Origin: Patellaria atrata CBS 101060
Lineage: Eukaryota > Ascomycota > Dothideomycetes > Patellariales > Patellariaceae
Length of the DNA: 64,000 nucleotides
Direction: 5' to 3'
Assembly: GCA_010093705.1 (NCBI GenBank)
Contig: MU006089.1
Span: forward strand, 2,343,561-2,407,560
A model generated the notes under the pieces. That model saw only the letters and a program-made list of their open reading frames with translations. It made no database searches and was not told the origin of the DNA. Below, in pieces: positions 1 through 12,406 of the stretch. The first letter of the stretch is position 1. Every line of letters begins with the position of its first letter. A program made the position numbers and the translations under genes.

Positions 1-1651
1 ATATTCCTGAGATACCATTTATAAGGCAAATTTCAACAATATTTAAGACCCATCCCTAAAATCGAAAAGTAAAACAGAACTGATATTTCGGGACCTCTCA
101 AAATATGACCATTCTATATTTTGACAGTCTTTTGTGTTTTTGAGCCTTCTTCGGTCATTTGTTCTTTAGAGGGTGTTCCAATAAATCTCGACACCTCCTG
201 ATATACCATCAACTAAGATAGAGGATATATCTCCTCACACGCTGCTCTCAATCATGAATTGCCATTCTGATATTTTTCGGATCTGCCGCGTTCTTGAGCA
301 GTACAATATGTGAGAGAATTGACCGGCCATATTCGTAGATGGACTTGATTGGGGATATATAATTCATTCAGGCTCGATCTTATTCAGATCATCTTTTTCA
401 TGGCACCATCCTTCGAACTTCTTATATATGTTTATTGAAGAATGATTATGCTTCTTATAAATACAAAGTACTTAAAGCTAGATATACATCTGCAGGGATC
501 ATGTATCTTGACGGACAAAGTGTCAAGGTAACGGTTGTTGCATCAATTACTCATACACTATGCTGTCATTTAAACAGCCAATCGCTTTGGATTGCGAGAA
601 CTACCAACCACACACATCCATCAAATCAGCATGGAAATAAACTCATACTGCATCCTCTTTGAAATTCGCTACTACTACTACTACTACTACTACTACTGCT
701 ACTACTACTACTGCTGCTGCTACTGCGGAATTCTGTGCTCTGGTTAATGGCAAGAAGTGGCATACACCCCGCAGTGTATAAGAAGATAGCTCTAGTATGG
801 CATCACCATCCCTTCTTGCCAATGCTTGGGACGACTTCATGACCACAATGAGCTTTCATGTGAGCTGTATGGAAACATTTCCTTGGGACGTTAAAGGCCA
901 AATATGAGCGCTTTCGGCCAGGGTTCAACACGGTTGATTACGATCTTACCCCCTGATAGAACGGTAATATAATCACTCTATCGGGGATGGATTGAAAGGT
1001 CACTTTTACAGACTTTCAGTATTGCAGATGCCCCAGACGCCCAGAGGTATTCCTGGATCCAACTGCAACCAGTAGTGAGCCAGTCGAGAAGAAGTCGAAG
1101 AACTTTGACCGGGTGCGGGAGAGAAACGTGCACTTTTGAAGACATCCATCACGACAAAAGTTCGATCTGAACGGGCCGAGATATGGATATTTCGGCCTAT
1201 ACTATTACGACAGAGAGACGACAGTGACATACATGCTATGCTATTCTGATTGGAAGTGTGTTTCTCCAGTGATCAGTGTATCGGCCTCTGGTACCTCCGT
1301 ACAGAGAGGACCTTGTACCTTTAATGCAGCTGGGGAGTGAACGGGAAGTGGGAAGTGCTTCGGATCTGCGCCTCTCTTCGCCAGAACCACTCACCACCAA
1401 CTCCATCGCTCCTTTCCAAGTTTCACCTAGCCAACCTAACCTTCAACCTCCAAAAACGATCACCATTCACCAAAACCCCGTACCATACACAATCCAACCT
1501 CTGTCTTTCGCTCATTTATCTTTCGTTTCTACCTATCCAGGCCATTCTGTTCATCTACCGGATTTGTTCGTTCGCAGAGGGAAACCCGACTCTGTGGGGT
1601 CACACAGCGCCCGCTCCCGCTGTCGTCGCTAAAGGTAGAGCGTAGGGCGCG
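1..1651. other. Intergenic region and 5' leader of the first gene
   Basis: No coding region is convincing here. Short open frames (435-662, 1276-1632) lack conserved-looking sequence. A CTA/CTG triplet repeat lies at about 669-725. The last 300 bases are pyrimidine-rich and probably form the promoter and 5' leader of the gene starting at 1652. Confidence 0.6.
669..725. repeat. CTA/CTG triplet microsatellite
   Basis: About 19 consecutive triplets, mostly CTA with interspersed CTG. On the minus strand it makes a valine/alanine-rich open frame (643-846) that is a repeat artefact rather than a gene. Confidence 0.9.
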
Positions 1652-4185
1652 ATGGCACGACGTCAATTTGAGGACAACCGGAACTCCTTACAATCCAACA
1701 ATCAGAACGTCTTCGACGATGAATTTGCAGACGACAGCTCGGATTTAGACCTGAACATTGGAGTGGCAGATGGATTTAGACCTGGACCTTTTGCTGGACA
1801 GGCGGCAAACCCCTCAAACTTTACAACAGAGGATCATGCCTTCGTTCGGCGATCCATATCAGGAGTCAGTTCGACTGACCAGGCACGGAAGTCTACGAAT
1901 ATCTCTAGAAACAGCACTACCAAACACAATGAAGTCGGGCCCTCCCCTACTCCAAGGAACGATCACTCGGGCTCTCCCGTCCCAGGACGTATACTACGAA
2001 CAAACTCGTCTGGTGTTATTGCACAAACCTCTTCGTTATTACATCGGTCATCTGTTGCATCCACATCATCATACGCAACAACAGCAATGATCCGTTCACA
2101 GAGCCCTTTCCAAGGTCAGAACGGTCCCAGCCATCCTTACGGCATGTATCCTCAAGGAACTGGGCTTGGCCGTTCTGAGAGCACTACCACTGCCTCTACT
2201 CTCCGCACTCCCCAAAGTTCATATTCTGTCCAGCAATCAAGGCCTACTCATCCGTACGCAATGTATACTCAAAATGTCGTCGGTCATGAAGAGGATGACT
2301 TGATTTCGCAGGCTCCTCCAGCTATTCCAGTTGGCTTCCCTGGTTTGAGCCAAACATATCACAGACAGATAGGACCGGATGGTGAAGAGCAGGATATCAT
2401 TGGACCCGATGGCCACACAGAACAGCTTCCACCATATTCCCGGTTTCCGGAAGAAGGCCCCACCAAAGCCTCCATGGCCGCTCTTGAAGGCACCCCTACT
2501 GAAAGTCCGCCTGTATCGAACCAGTCCCAGGATACCATTGTACAAATGCCAGATGCGTCTCCAACAGAGTCATTCCGAGGTCTGGTAATCCCACCTTCGA
2601 CAAGTACAGGCGATTCAGTGGCGTCAGAAAAGAGATGGAATGAGAAGACTTGGAAGGAAAAGCGAAAAACTAAGTTCCTTTGGGGCAAGGTTCCACTATG
2701 GGTTATATTATCTGGCTTGATAGTTATAATGATTTTTGCAACCATTCTCGGGGCTGTCGTAGGATCATTTGTGACGAAAGAGAAGATGGAAAAGAAGACC
2801 CGGTAAGTCACTGTCAATGCCTTGCTAGCTTGCTATTGCTCATAGTTTCCAGCCCAGCAACTGTTACTGTATGGAGCACTGCATCTCTGATTGATGCTTC
2901 TGCCATTCCTACGCCTACTAATATGCCTAACCTTCCCACTGGCAAATTCTCCCTTCCACTCCCAGTACCGGAAGCCGTCAAGCATGGATGTCTGGTCGAA
3001 CCCGAGATGATACCTGCCTGGTCTTGTGAATACAGTGGACCGAAGATCCAGATCGAAGTTGACGAGGAACCTCAGGCCGATATTATAACCGTCACACTCT
3101 CAGGATTCGACACTGGTGTAGTCCCGGACCCAGATAAACTAAACTACGGCCATCAAAGTCCGATGATAACGCCTCAGAACCTTATTCTGGTTGCTGATCT
3201 GGATGAACAAAATAGAGGGCCTGCATATCACTTTCAAACATTGTATGACAAACTAGTCATTCTCAAGTCAGACGAAATGTATTCGAGACGGAAGCGAAAT
3301 TCCCCTTTCGGTGGTTTCTTGTGGGGTCATCGAAATCAGCTCGTTGCTGGTGAGGAGCCTTGGTTCTGTTGGTGGAATCACACCTTGATTGAAGGCTACA
3401 TCTATGTTACACAAAACTCGACATTCGCCGAATCTTACAGTTCATTATACATAACCTCAACTACTTCTGGTGCCTCACAAGCGACGAGAACTGCTTCGGA
3501 TGCAGGACGTGTCACCAGCCCACCTCCAGTAAATGCGGATACGAATCCTTCACGCACTGAAGGAATCGAATTAGCTACTCCAAATAGCAATCAGACTCCA
3601 GATAACAATCAAACTCCAGACAGCAATCAGTCTCCGGACAATAACCAGGTAACGGATCCAGTTGCGGAGGCCACTTCACCGCCAGATATCATCACAACTG
3701 AAACCCTACCGCTCCCAACCCCGAACTCTAATGATGAGAGTGATGATGGTAATGATGACGAGAATGGCAATGCTGCTGTACCAAGCGGTGCTCGGGGTAA
3801 TAGACCTTCCTGGGCAGGTAGCGACCGTCCCTCGTGGGTTGCCGCGGGCGGGAAAAACGCGAAGAGGTTTCCACCCAGGCCACGTTACTTCGAAAACCTT
3901 CCCCCACCGTACCCTCGAATCGTTAAGATAGAAGAGCGCCGCCTTCCGTCGAATAAGATTGCACCTTACTGCCAGAAAATGGTGATTCTAGAAGACGGAA
4001 GAATAGAACCGAAGCGGGATGTTGATGAAGAGGAGATCATCATCGAGATCGAAGAGTCGAATCCGTCCTTCTCGGAGCTGGCCAACCCCTCTGGAGAGTC
4101 GAGAAATTTTAGGTTCAAGAGATCGGGCCTTGAGGTCAGAGAGGACCCTAGCAGTGCATGTCATTGCCAGTGGGTCAGTTCTTAG
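1652..4185 (+). CDS. Single-pass membrane protein of a fungus-specific family (DUF7820-like)
   Basis: Two exons, 1652-2802 and 2853-4185, joined by a 50-nt GT-AG intron, give 827 residues. The first ~340 residues are Ser/Thr/Pro-rich and probably disordered and cytoplasmic. A basic stretch then precedes one strong membrane helix at about residues 348-374. The part after the helix has a compact Cys/Trp-containing domain (around PAWSCEY and FCWWNHT) that I associate with the fungal DUF7820 family. A Thr/Asn/Pro-rich linker with repeated NQTPD units and an Arg/Pro-rich tail with IAPYC follow. The predicted topology, N-terminus inside and domain outside, is inferred from the positive residues before the helix. 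No enzymatic motif is visible, so function is unknown. The family name is from memory and moderately certain. Confidence 0.8.
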
Positions 4186-4882
4186 CTTGACGAATATCAG
4201 TTCCTTCACTCTTTTATCTTTCTCCGTGAATAGTTTCTTGCTTCCCGTTTATTCTTTGTTCAGATATGTTCCTATGGCGCGGTAATCAGGAGTTCTTATG
4301 GCATTGGGGGCGCTTTGGGGACAACAAAGGCGCGTATTGGGTTTTTTTCTTGANNNNNNNNNNNNNNNNNNNNNNNNNNNNNNNNNNNNNNNNNNNNNNN
4401 NNNNNNNNNNNNNNNNNNNNNNNNNNNNNNNNNNNNNNNNNNNNNNNNNNNNNNNNNNNNNNNNNNNNNNNNNNNNNNNNNNNNNNNNNNNNNNNNNNNN
4501 NNNNNNNNCTTGTTGAGAGTGTTTTCATCACAGATTTTTTGTTCATATAGCGTCTCCGATGCTGGATGGAGTTATGCGGGTTTCGATAGGATATCATGCG
4601 GAATCTTTTTTTCGGTCTTTCCGCGAGAGGGTTTGAGGGATATTAAGGGATCAATGGGGTAAATAAGTAAATATGAGTCACGCCTTTGCTGTAGGCCGAT
4701 ACGGCGAAAAGACGAAGAGAGAATGAAGGAAATAAAAAGTAGATTACTAGTACTTTTTTCATTCCTACTGCTTTGCTGTTGAGTTGGGATGTGTAGTGAA
4801 CGTGAGCTATGACTTCTATGCCTAGGAATTGTCATTTATCTCCAAGTACAGGGCCATATCGCGATGCTTCAGACGGTCCCCA
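4186..4882. other. 3' flanking sequence with an assembly gap
   Basis: Holds the 3' ends of two convergent genes (1652-4185 plus, tyr1 minus). Positions 4354-4508 are N, so sequence and length there are unknown. Open frames running through the N block are meaningless. Confidence 0.9.
4354..4508. other. Assembly gap (155 N)
   Basis: A run of N between the 3' flanks of two convergent genes; it does not interrupt either coding region as annotated here. Confidence 1.
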
Positions 4883-6949
4883 TCAATGCGTCTTCTCCAA
4901 AATCGCCTTAATCATCTCATTCCCAACCCTCGTCGCCTCCTCGAACCGCGGCGCGAAGTACTCGCTAATAGCCTCGAACTTGCGCCTGTAGGCTTCGTCG
5001 TTGCCGAGCGTGACGCGCTCGCTCCAGTCCTAGAAACAATATCACCGTCAACAATTAGTGTCTTAAACCCCAGGGAAAGGGGGGACTACCCTTGCCGCAA
5101 ATGTAAACTCCAAATCATCGGCTCGGAACGTGTTATCCTCGATCGCGGTTTCGATGGCTTCGTCGAGGAGCTCCGGCTTGCGGAAGAGGGATTCGGCTAT
5201 GCCGAGCCAGAGTCGGAAAAGCTATTGCGATAGCGAGGTGAGTCAACGCATCCGATCCCGCCCCAACCTTGAAGCAGAAATTGGGTTGGATGGGAGAAGG
5301 GGGTGCTTACGGGTGTGGAACAGATCATGTGGTCGTAGGGCACGATGCCCAGTTTCCACCAACAGTCCACCATGGCGAGGAGGGAGAGGTGATTATTCCG
5401 CACCCTCTCCTGCGGTAGCTCGCCAAGGGAAAACCGATCCAGCAATTCGTCTTTCAGCAATAATCCCTCATCTTCACCACCCCTTCCCTTCCACCGTGCA
5501 TTCCCGAACACCGCCTCTCCGGCCTCCTTGACCCGTCGGCTTAATTCTTCTCGCTGCCCCGCGAGCATGAGCTTGAAGAGCGCGGTGACGGACTCGGCGT
5601 ACTGCCCGATCTGGCGCCGCGCGGACGGGTTCAGCATCGCGAGGCCGGCGTACACGTGCCACTTGTTGCTGTAGATGCGTAGCGTCAGGTTGATCTTGAC
5701 GTTTTCGATGCCGCCGACGTAGCGTGGGACTTCCCAGGGAAACTGCGCGTTGGCACGCCAGGCGGCGCCCATGCTGGGGAGGTTGTGAGTATGGGTGGGG
5801 TTGGCAGATCGGAAAGGGGGTGAAGGCATAGAAAGGGGTTGGAGAATTAGGGAATGGAAAGGGGTTGGAATCGAGATGGTTAGGAGTACTAAGCGTGAAG
5901 CGGAAAGAGAGGGTGGGATGGAAATTGGGTCGGTATTGCTCACCTCAGGAAAGCGGCGTGGGTGACAGCTTGAGTGTCTGCCGTGATATGGTCGTGATCT
6001 GACGCGGACAGGTACACGAACTTAGAACCAAAGCAAGACAGCATCTTCTCTACTAGGGCAAAGCTCTCGTCTGAGGCACGGTGCTTAATGAGTACGAGCG
6101 GTTGTCCTCTTGGATCTACTCCAGGTCCGTGTAAAGAATGGCAGGATACAATCTCGACATCCTGTGGCAGGTGCTTTTCGAATGCTGCGATTTCTGGAGC
6201 TTTGCAAGACGTTTGACCACCAACGATAGCTCCCATCTTGGTTGCTTTGAATCAAACCACTATTAGCATGGATTGCTGAAGAGATGGGAAGCGGTTTTGA
6301 CATGCGTACAAGGACCGAATTGGGCAACAACATCATCAATGTTCTTAGCTGGCACGTTGTAGATAATATAGTCGCTGCATCTCGAGACGAGGTGACCGTT
6401 TTGCATTATGTTTACTCTCCCCTAACATGACCTCAGCATCTCCCTCTGTCTGAATTATATCTGTATATGCTCCTACTCTTCCAGCAAACTCCTTTTTCAA
6501 GGCCTCATAGGATTCTGGTCTATCACATCCATTGATCCTACATAGGAATCCTATCAGCGAATAAGTTCCGGCTAGAATATCTGGCTACTACCTCGATAGT
6601 GTCAGTATATATTCGAGATGTCTTAGTTTCGAAAGCAATGTATAATATATAAGGTTTCAGACCAAAAAAATAGTAAGGTAGCTGAGATATTACATCAGTG
6701 ACAACCCCCAGCTACCTTTGGGGCTAGAAAAGCTTCCAAAGTAGCTAGAGATCATACTCGAGCCAAATGCACTCAAGTCATCAGGACAGGATGATGGCGA
6801 TAGAAAAGTCTGATGACTTACCAATATTCTAGGACTCCCTGATGGCGAGATCGATCATTGACCTACCTCCATCCTGCATCACTAAGTCTTCTCGCGTACA
6901 TCTTCCCCATATCCCCCATACCAATAATACCTATACACTTTTCATCCAT
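4883..6949 (-). CDS. TYR1: Prephenate dehydrogenase (NADP+), tyrosine biosynthesis
   Basis: Seven exons read 5'->3' on minus: 6949-6867, 6537-6477, 6421-6310, 6244-5944, 5773-5311, 5221-5090, 5029-4883. They sum to 1299 nt, 432 residues, close to the yeast Tyr1 length. The enzyme oxidatively decarboxylates prephenate to 4-hydroxyphenylpyruvate in the cytosol. The N-terminus carries the Rossmann GxGxxG motif (G10, G12, G15, in IGIIGMGDMG). Family-conserved blocks follow in order: NGHLVSR, SDYIIY, GAIVGGQTSCKAPEI, HSLHGP, ITADTQAVTHAAFLS, LRIYSNKWHVYAGLA, NSHLSLL-type (here NNHLSLLAMVD) and YDHMICSTP. Intron 1 is unusually long (329 nt) against 55-170 nt for the others and holds short inverted repeats. 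The start is the first ATG before the Rossmann strand. It shares a 349-bp promoter with the divergent RPS14 gene. Confidence 0.95.
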
Positions 6950-7298
6950 AATAGACACACACTCAACTAGATAAGACTCTAATTAGGAATCCGCAAATGA
7001 GATCAAGCATTCAAGTGTTAGAAGTGATGAGAGCAGTAAGCTCCCTCAGCCTGCCCTTAGCCTTAGTTAAGTAATTGACGGCGTTCCACATTGTTGCGAC
7101 ATCGGACGGAGTGAGGGAGAAGAATGAAAAGAAGGTTGTACAGTGAGAAACTTGGAAAGCTTTGAAGCGAAAAAAAAGTGTCGGCTAAGCTTCGGGCCAC
7201 GAACCGACAACCCGTCGCTCCAAAACTCCTACCTCGAACTTTTTGAGATATCAAGCAAATCTCAGCCCTTCGAACATCTACTACATTAATCGTCAAAC
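6950..7298. promoter_or_regulatory. Shared divergent promoter of TYR1 and RPS14
   Basis: The 349 bp between two divergent start codons must hold both promoters. It contains a CCTTAG direct repeat near 7043-7055 and a poly-A stretch near 7171-7177. No binding site can be named with certainty. Confidence 0.6.
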
Positions 7299-7948
<650 letters not shown>

Positions 7949-8300
7949 GCTGTCGAACTGGCAATTGGTCTTCTTGTTGGTGGTCAATGTTCGATGACAA
8001 TTACGCGGGGAACGGCTTTATGCCTGGTCTCCAATTTCTACACTTGTCACATAGTCATGATACCGTGAGACGAATCTAAGCTTCATAGCAACATGTTCAC
8101 AAAGCATTTTCATTTTACCATATATAGGGACAATAAGTGCATGTGTAACAGTGATTCAAAGCTTACCCACCCAAACAAGACTTATACAAAGGTGTTTGAC
8201 CGTCTCGCCCCTACCTATCCAAACGCCAGGGCGCCATCCAATGGCTTCAATACACACACAACTCGAAAGGATGCTATACTAAGCTACAGCTCTCATTTCT
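7949..8300. other. Intergenic, convergent 3' ends
   Basis: Lies between the 3' ends of RPS14 (plus) and the RRM gene (minus). I see no gene or clear repeat here; presumably both 3' UTRs. Confidence 0.6.
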
Positions 8301-9371
8301 TTAATAGCGGTATGAATGTCCACCGCGATCCCGAACCATACTATCAGACACGAGGGTACCTTGGCCGCGTCCACCATATCTAGCAGTAGATGGGCCTCTA
8401 TCCCTTGGCGCAGAGTAATCGTCGTACCTATCCCGATGAGTAGAGTTATCATCGACATCCATACTGTCTTGATCATCTCTAGCATATCGTGAACCTGATG
8501 CCTGTGGTGCTGGTTGCGACTGCTGGGCAGGCTTCGTTGGGGGTCCATCTTTCATGTAGACATACAATAACCGTCCATCGGCCTAAATTCTGTCAGTCGA
8601 TTTACTTCAACACTAGAAGGGAAACATGTATTACCCTCTTATTGTTGAACCTATCGACAACCTTCTCCGCTCCACTCTTCCTCGCGAATGCGAGCTCGGC
8701 AATGACAGTAGGGGCTGAGCTTATGAGTCGACACGAGATGAGTTCTCCTCCTATAGGCGCGATGACGGCCTCGATGTCTGCTGCTGTCGTACCAGGCGCA
8801 AAGTTGCTAGCTATAACGACGAATGGAATCGCTTGGCCTCTAATGTTTATCTCTACCCCATCACTCGTACGGTTTTCATCGAAATTGACCTGGTTATCGA
8901 AGTTCCGCTGGGATGATTGCGCTTTCTGTAGCCCATCGTATAGGCGGTTGCCTCGGTCGATTTGTGACGCGGAATTCGTACGTGGAAGTTGCGAGACACG
9001 GGAGGTTCGCGGGTTATTTGGATTTGCGCGGAGACCGGCGGAGGAGTGACGCTGGATCAGAAGGTCGTGTGAGTAGATCATTGCCTCCGCGATATAGATC
9101 AGACATGATGTACCTTAGAGACGCCTATTCGACTTGCGAGGCTTGGAGCAGCGTTGGCCTTGTTTCTAGACTTGAACCCGCCTGGGCCGGGCGCGCTGGC
9201 TCTTCGATTCTTCCCGAAAATCTTACTTGCGAGATCTTCCGCCTTTCTCTTCTTGCGATCTGTAGTATAACACGCGGTAAGCTTCCCTACTTGTCGACTC
9301 GCCCTTATGGATGGAACTGTACCAGCTTGTATGATATCGTCGAACGAGGGGATATCTTTGGCGACAACCAT
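8301..9371 (-). CDS. RNA-recognition-motif (RRM) protein, ALY/REF-like candidate
   Basis: Four exons on minus (9371-9323, 9259-9114, 9051-8635, 8582-8301) sum to 894 nt, 297 residues. The order is a short N-terminus (MVVAKDIPSFDDIIQA), a basic stretch (KKRKAEDLASKIFG), a Gly/Asn-rich linker, then one RRM at roughly residues 125-205 (IPFVVIASNFAPGTT as the first strand/RNP2-like region, ELAFARKSGAEKVVDRFNNKR near the end, and GRLLYVYM as the last strand). The tail is Arg/Asp/Tyr/Gly-rich (RDRYDDY, YGGRGQG). This layout resembles mRNA-export adaptors such as Yra1/Mlo3, but the aromatic RNP1 residues are not clear, so the specific assignment is inference. Nuclear RNA binding is likely. Confidence 0.85.
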
Positions 9372-9671
9372 TATTGCGATCTAATGCGCTAATTGTGGCA
9401 GGTAGTACTAGGAAGGGAAGGATATTCAATTAGACAATGTTGTGATAGCGAAGAAGGTGGTTATGAGGTGTATGAACCTTCCCCTCGTAGCTAGTTGGCC
9501 AGCCACAACTCCGAAATCTCGACCGCCAAGATACGCCTGTTGACGCGAAGTCTGGGAACGCGCAACGCCTTGGCGTCTTCTCAATGAACCCTTCCCATTC
9601 CTCAACCATTATTATTTGACATGAAGTATGTAAAGTTGTATAAAAAGTGTAACCCTTCTCTCACAAAATAT
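9372..9671. other. Intergenic, upstream of the RRM gene
   Basis: Three hundred bases between two minus-strand genes. Nothing beyond a probable promoter for the RRM gene and the 3' UTR of its neighbour. Confidence 0.5.
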
Positions 9672-10119
9672 TCACGACGTCACCGGACTACAACGTCCCG
9701 ATTGCACGCGAAATCCCGTTGTCTTATCCAATTTCAGAGAAAGTCCTCTCCTCGCAATCTCCTCCCTTTTCCTTTCACGAGTGTCGCATTCGGAGCCTTG
9801 ATTCTCCCGGTTAAGCTTCTTTAATAGAGTTGCGGCGTCAGTATCGCGAGATAATTTAGCCATGACATTTTCTAATTCAGCACTTCTCCGTTGATCCGCT
9901 AGTGATCGAGGGAGCCGCTCTGCTTGAGGTGCTGTGCCTGCTACTATCCCACGTGGTAAACCCATGGCGACTTCGAGCATTCCTGCAGTGTGTTGTTGCA
10001 TAGAACTATAAGGTTTATTTCAGTATACATTTTCTTCCTGTTTCACAGAGCACGTCATACCGGCAATAGACTTCAACTTCAGCCTTGTTCATATTCCTCA
10101 GGCCTTCTGAATCAGACAT
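9672..10119 (-). CDS. Small unknown protein (130 residues)
   Basis: Two exons on minus (10119-10061 and 10005-9672) with a 55-nt GT-AG intron sum to 393 nt. The product begins MSDSEGLRNMNKAEVEVYCR. It continues with MLEVAMGLPRG and a helix-prone, charged second half (RSAELENVMAKLSRDTDAATLLKKLN), and ends in a basic tail. No signal peptide or membrane helix is visible. I do not recognise the family. The reading frame stays open through the splice, and a predicted amphipathic helix suggests a small adaptor or complex subunit, but that is inference. Confidence 0.65.
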
Positions 10120-10775
10120 AGCTTTAAGAGGCAATCAATCGAGTGATATCTTGAGGAGAACCGTCTTTCCGTTCGTAAGAGCAATGAATATTTCAAGTTT
10201 GCATGATAAAATTTGAAAAGTCTTTGAAATCCCACTCCACTGGGCATACGTATTCGTCATTTGTAGTCACGTTGATATCTGGGGGCATCTGCCCTATCAA
10301 ATCTTGCACAACCATCGTCACTTCCCGCTTTCAGTCTACCTCAAAAACCTTATTTCAACCGTCTTGCGCTTATTCTTAACTTACCATATGGAATATTTAA
10401 GAATAGACAAAGAAGCCCTACCGTTACATCGTCACCATCCCTTTGTTCATCCCCCTGCATTCTTGACGGTTGCTTTGCCACCCATTTCAATTATAATGAA
10501 CATGAAAACAGCCGAGAACTCATTAACAAAGAAACTTGCTTTCAGAATAGATATACCACTCAGAAATGATTACCCTCAACCAAAGTCTCGAATGCAGCCT
10601 TGACATCCACTGTATGTCCAAATTTAAAAGAGACAATGGGGAGGTAGAAATTAAAGATTGAACAAGTTCCTTACTATACCCACCGGTCCTTCACTCAAAT
10701 TTCTTCTGTACGGTCCCATCCGTCCCTATCAAAGACTTTTGTCAGAAGCGACTCACGACCTCGAGACATCTCAAG
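10120..10775. other. Intergenic
   Basis: AT-leaning sequence between the small unknown gene (minus) and the CFEM gene (plus); probable divergent promoters. An open frame at 10304-10603 has no protein-like features. Confidence 0.5.
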
Positions 10776-11416
10776 ATGCGTTCGACATTCGCTCTAATCG
10801 TCTTCGCGGCGACATCATTCGGTCAATCCCTTGCTGGACTGCCCCAATGTGCTGTAAGTCCAACCCACCAACGATCAAAATCCTACCCATACTAATCCCA
10901 TCAAAGAGAGACCAAATCATCGACGCTATAGCAAGTAGCACCTGCCCACCCAACGACATCGCCTGTTTCTGCAGCGACGGTGGCCTCCTCAATGACCTCC
11001 ACGCGAAGATGGCAATGTGCGACACCGCATCGCAAGAATCAGCCCTCAAATTCGCCGCGAGCCTTTGTCCAAACCTTCGAAGCAGCTTAGCAGCTCCAGA
11101 ACCTACCTCTACCGCACCACCCATCCCCTCTACCGTCATTCCACCACCGTCTACTACAGCTGGCGCGGAGGAGACGGAGACACCGACGTCCGAGAGTATT
11201 CAGTACGATACTAAGTCTGCGCCGGTGGTGGTGACACAGCCCACGGGTACTACCTTGGGCGGGGTGAGCGGCTCTGCTGACGGAACGGCGCCTACGGCAC
11301 CGGTTCAGTTCGAGGGAGGCGCTGGAAGAAGCAAGACAGCTGAATTTGGGAATCCGAGAGCTTGGGGCGTTGGTATTGGGATGTTGGTTATGGGAGTCGT
11401 GTTTGCTGAGTTTTGA
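10776..11416 (+). CDS. CFEM-domain protein with probable GPI anchor
   Basis: Two exons, 10776-10853 and 10907-11416, give 195 residues. The N-terminus MRSTFALIVFAATSFGQSLA is a signal peptide. A CFEM-like module follows (GLPQCA ... STCPPNDIACFCSD ... MCDTASQESALKFAASLC). It includes the hallmark CxC pair and the Asp before it, used in heme/iron binding in characterised CFEM proteins. Only six of the usual eight cysteines are present: the CxxxC partner near the N-terminus and one later cysteine are missing. A Ser/Thr/Pro-rich stalk and a hydrophobic C-terminal tail (WGVGIGMLVMGVVFAEF) indicate a GPI-anchored cell-surface protein. Start chosen as the ATG at the signal peptide; the upstream in-frame extension at 10658 is not protein-like. 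Confidence 0.88.
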
Positions 11417-12406
11417 ATAACTGTCTTGTGTTTGTTCAGCTTACAGTAATAGTAAGCACAGTAATAGACGAGTGGGAGAGGATAAAAGGGGGTTTGGTGT
11501 GGAGGAGTCCATTCATTGATGAAGAGAAGCCCGCCCTGATGGCGAACAGTTTGTTCTGCTATCCACTTGTTGTTGTATCTTAATTTATATCATATCTTCG
11601 TTCTACAACATCCTCTTGCACGTGGTGGAAAGCGTGATCCTTCCATAGCCACACGTCTTAGTTCAGGGCTTTCTTCGATATAATAAAGAAAATTTAAATA
11701 CTCCGAAGATTAAATAATAACGAAAATCTCCAAGGCGCCTTATCCACGGTATAGAAGTCATAAAACTTATCGTGTCCTTTAGCTACCGAGACTGGTAGAC
11801 ACCAAGACGTCTTTTAGATAGAGCCACTCTTTAAACGACCGTGGTTTTTCTTTGGTCATTTGCTAAACGAGCAGTGAAAGGAATTCTAAATACTTATCTG
11901 AAATCTCCGGAAGAAATGTCGAAGATTTGTGTGCGAAATGATATTTTAGATAATTTAGTGTGGAGTTCAGTTTCCAGTTTCAAACTGGAAGAGTGAATGT
12001 TAGATATTGCGCTAACCGTTTTAGGCGACGCGACCGACTTCATTCACGTCTGAGCTCTTTGAGTTTGAGAAACCCGACTGAAGTTCTATATTTTTCGTAA
12101 AAAGTTGATATCGCACATGATTCTTTAAGATTTTTTGAGGAGATTTTAGAAAAGTATTTAGAACTCTTATCCTACTTTTCGTTAAGCAGATAACCAGAAA
12201 AAAAACCACGCCGTTTTAAAGAATTTCGAGGGACTTTCTCGTGCTAAGATTTCGGATATGGCTCGCTCTGAGGGTAACGAGCATCCAAGGTCCGAAAAGA
12301 CGCCCGGGACTCCCACCTTGTCACCCCATTCTATACTTTGTCGCCAGAGTGAAGATAGAACAGACATCGCAACCAAAATAAAATACACAGTCGAGGATAG
12401 CAACAC
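11417..12406. other. Intergenic, AT-rich
   Basis: Nearly 1 kb with frequent A/T runs between the CFEM gene and the convergent NAPE-PLD-like gene. Minus-strand frames at 12021-12209 and 12182-12406 adjoin the end of the latter but show no family signature. Confidence 0.5.

Noticed and set aside
643-846. Val/Ala-rich minus-strand frame
   Set aside because: Generated by the CTA/CTG microsatellite.
4266-4597. Open frames across the N block
   Set aside because: Their middle is unknown sequence; flanks show no coding features.
12182-12406. Additional 3' exon of the NAPE-PLD-like gene
   Set aside because: The frame directly upstream already ends with a plausible C-terminus (ESLEVK, stop); the GTGAGT overlapping the stop is noted but the downstream sequence shows no family similarity.
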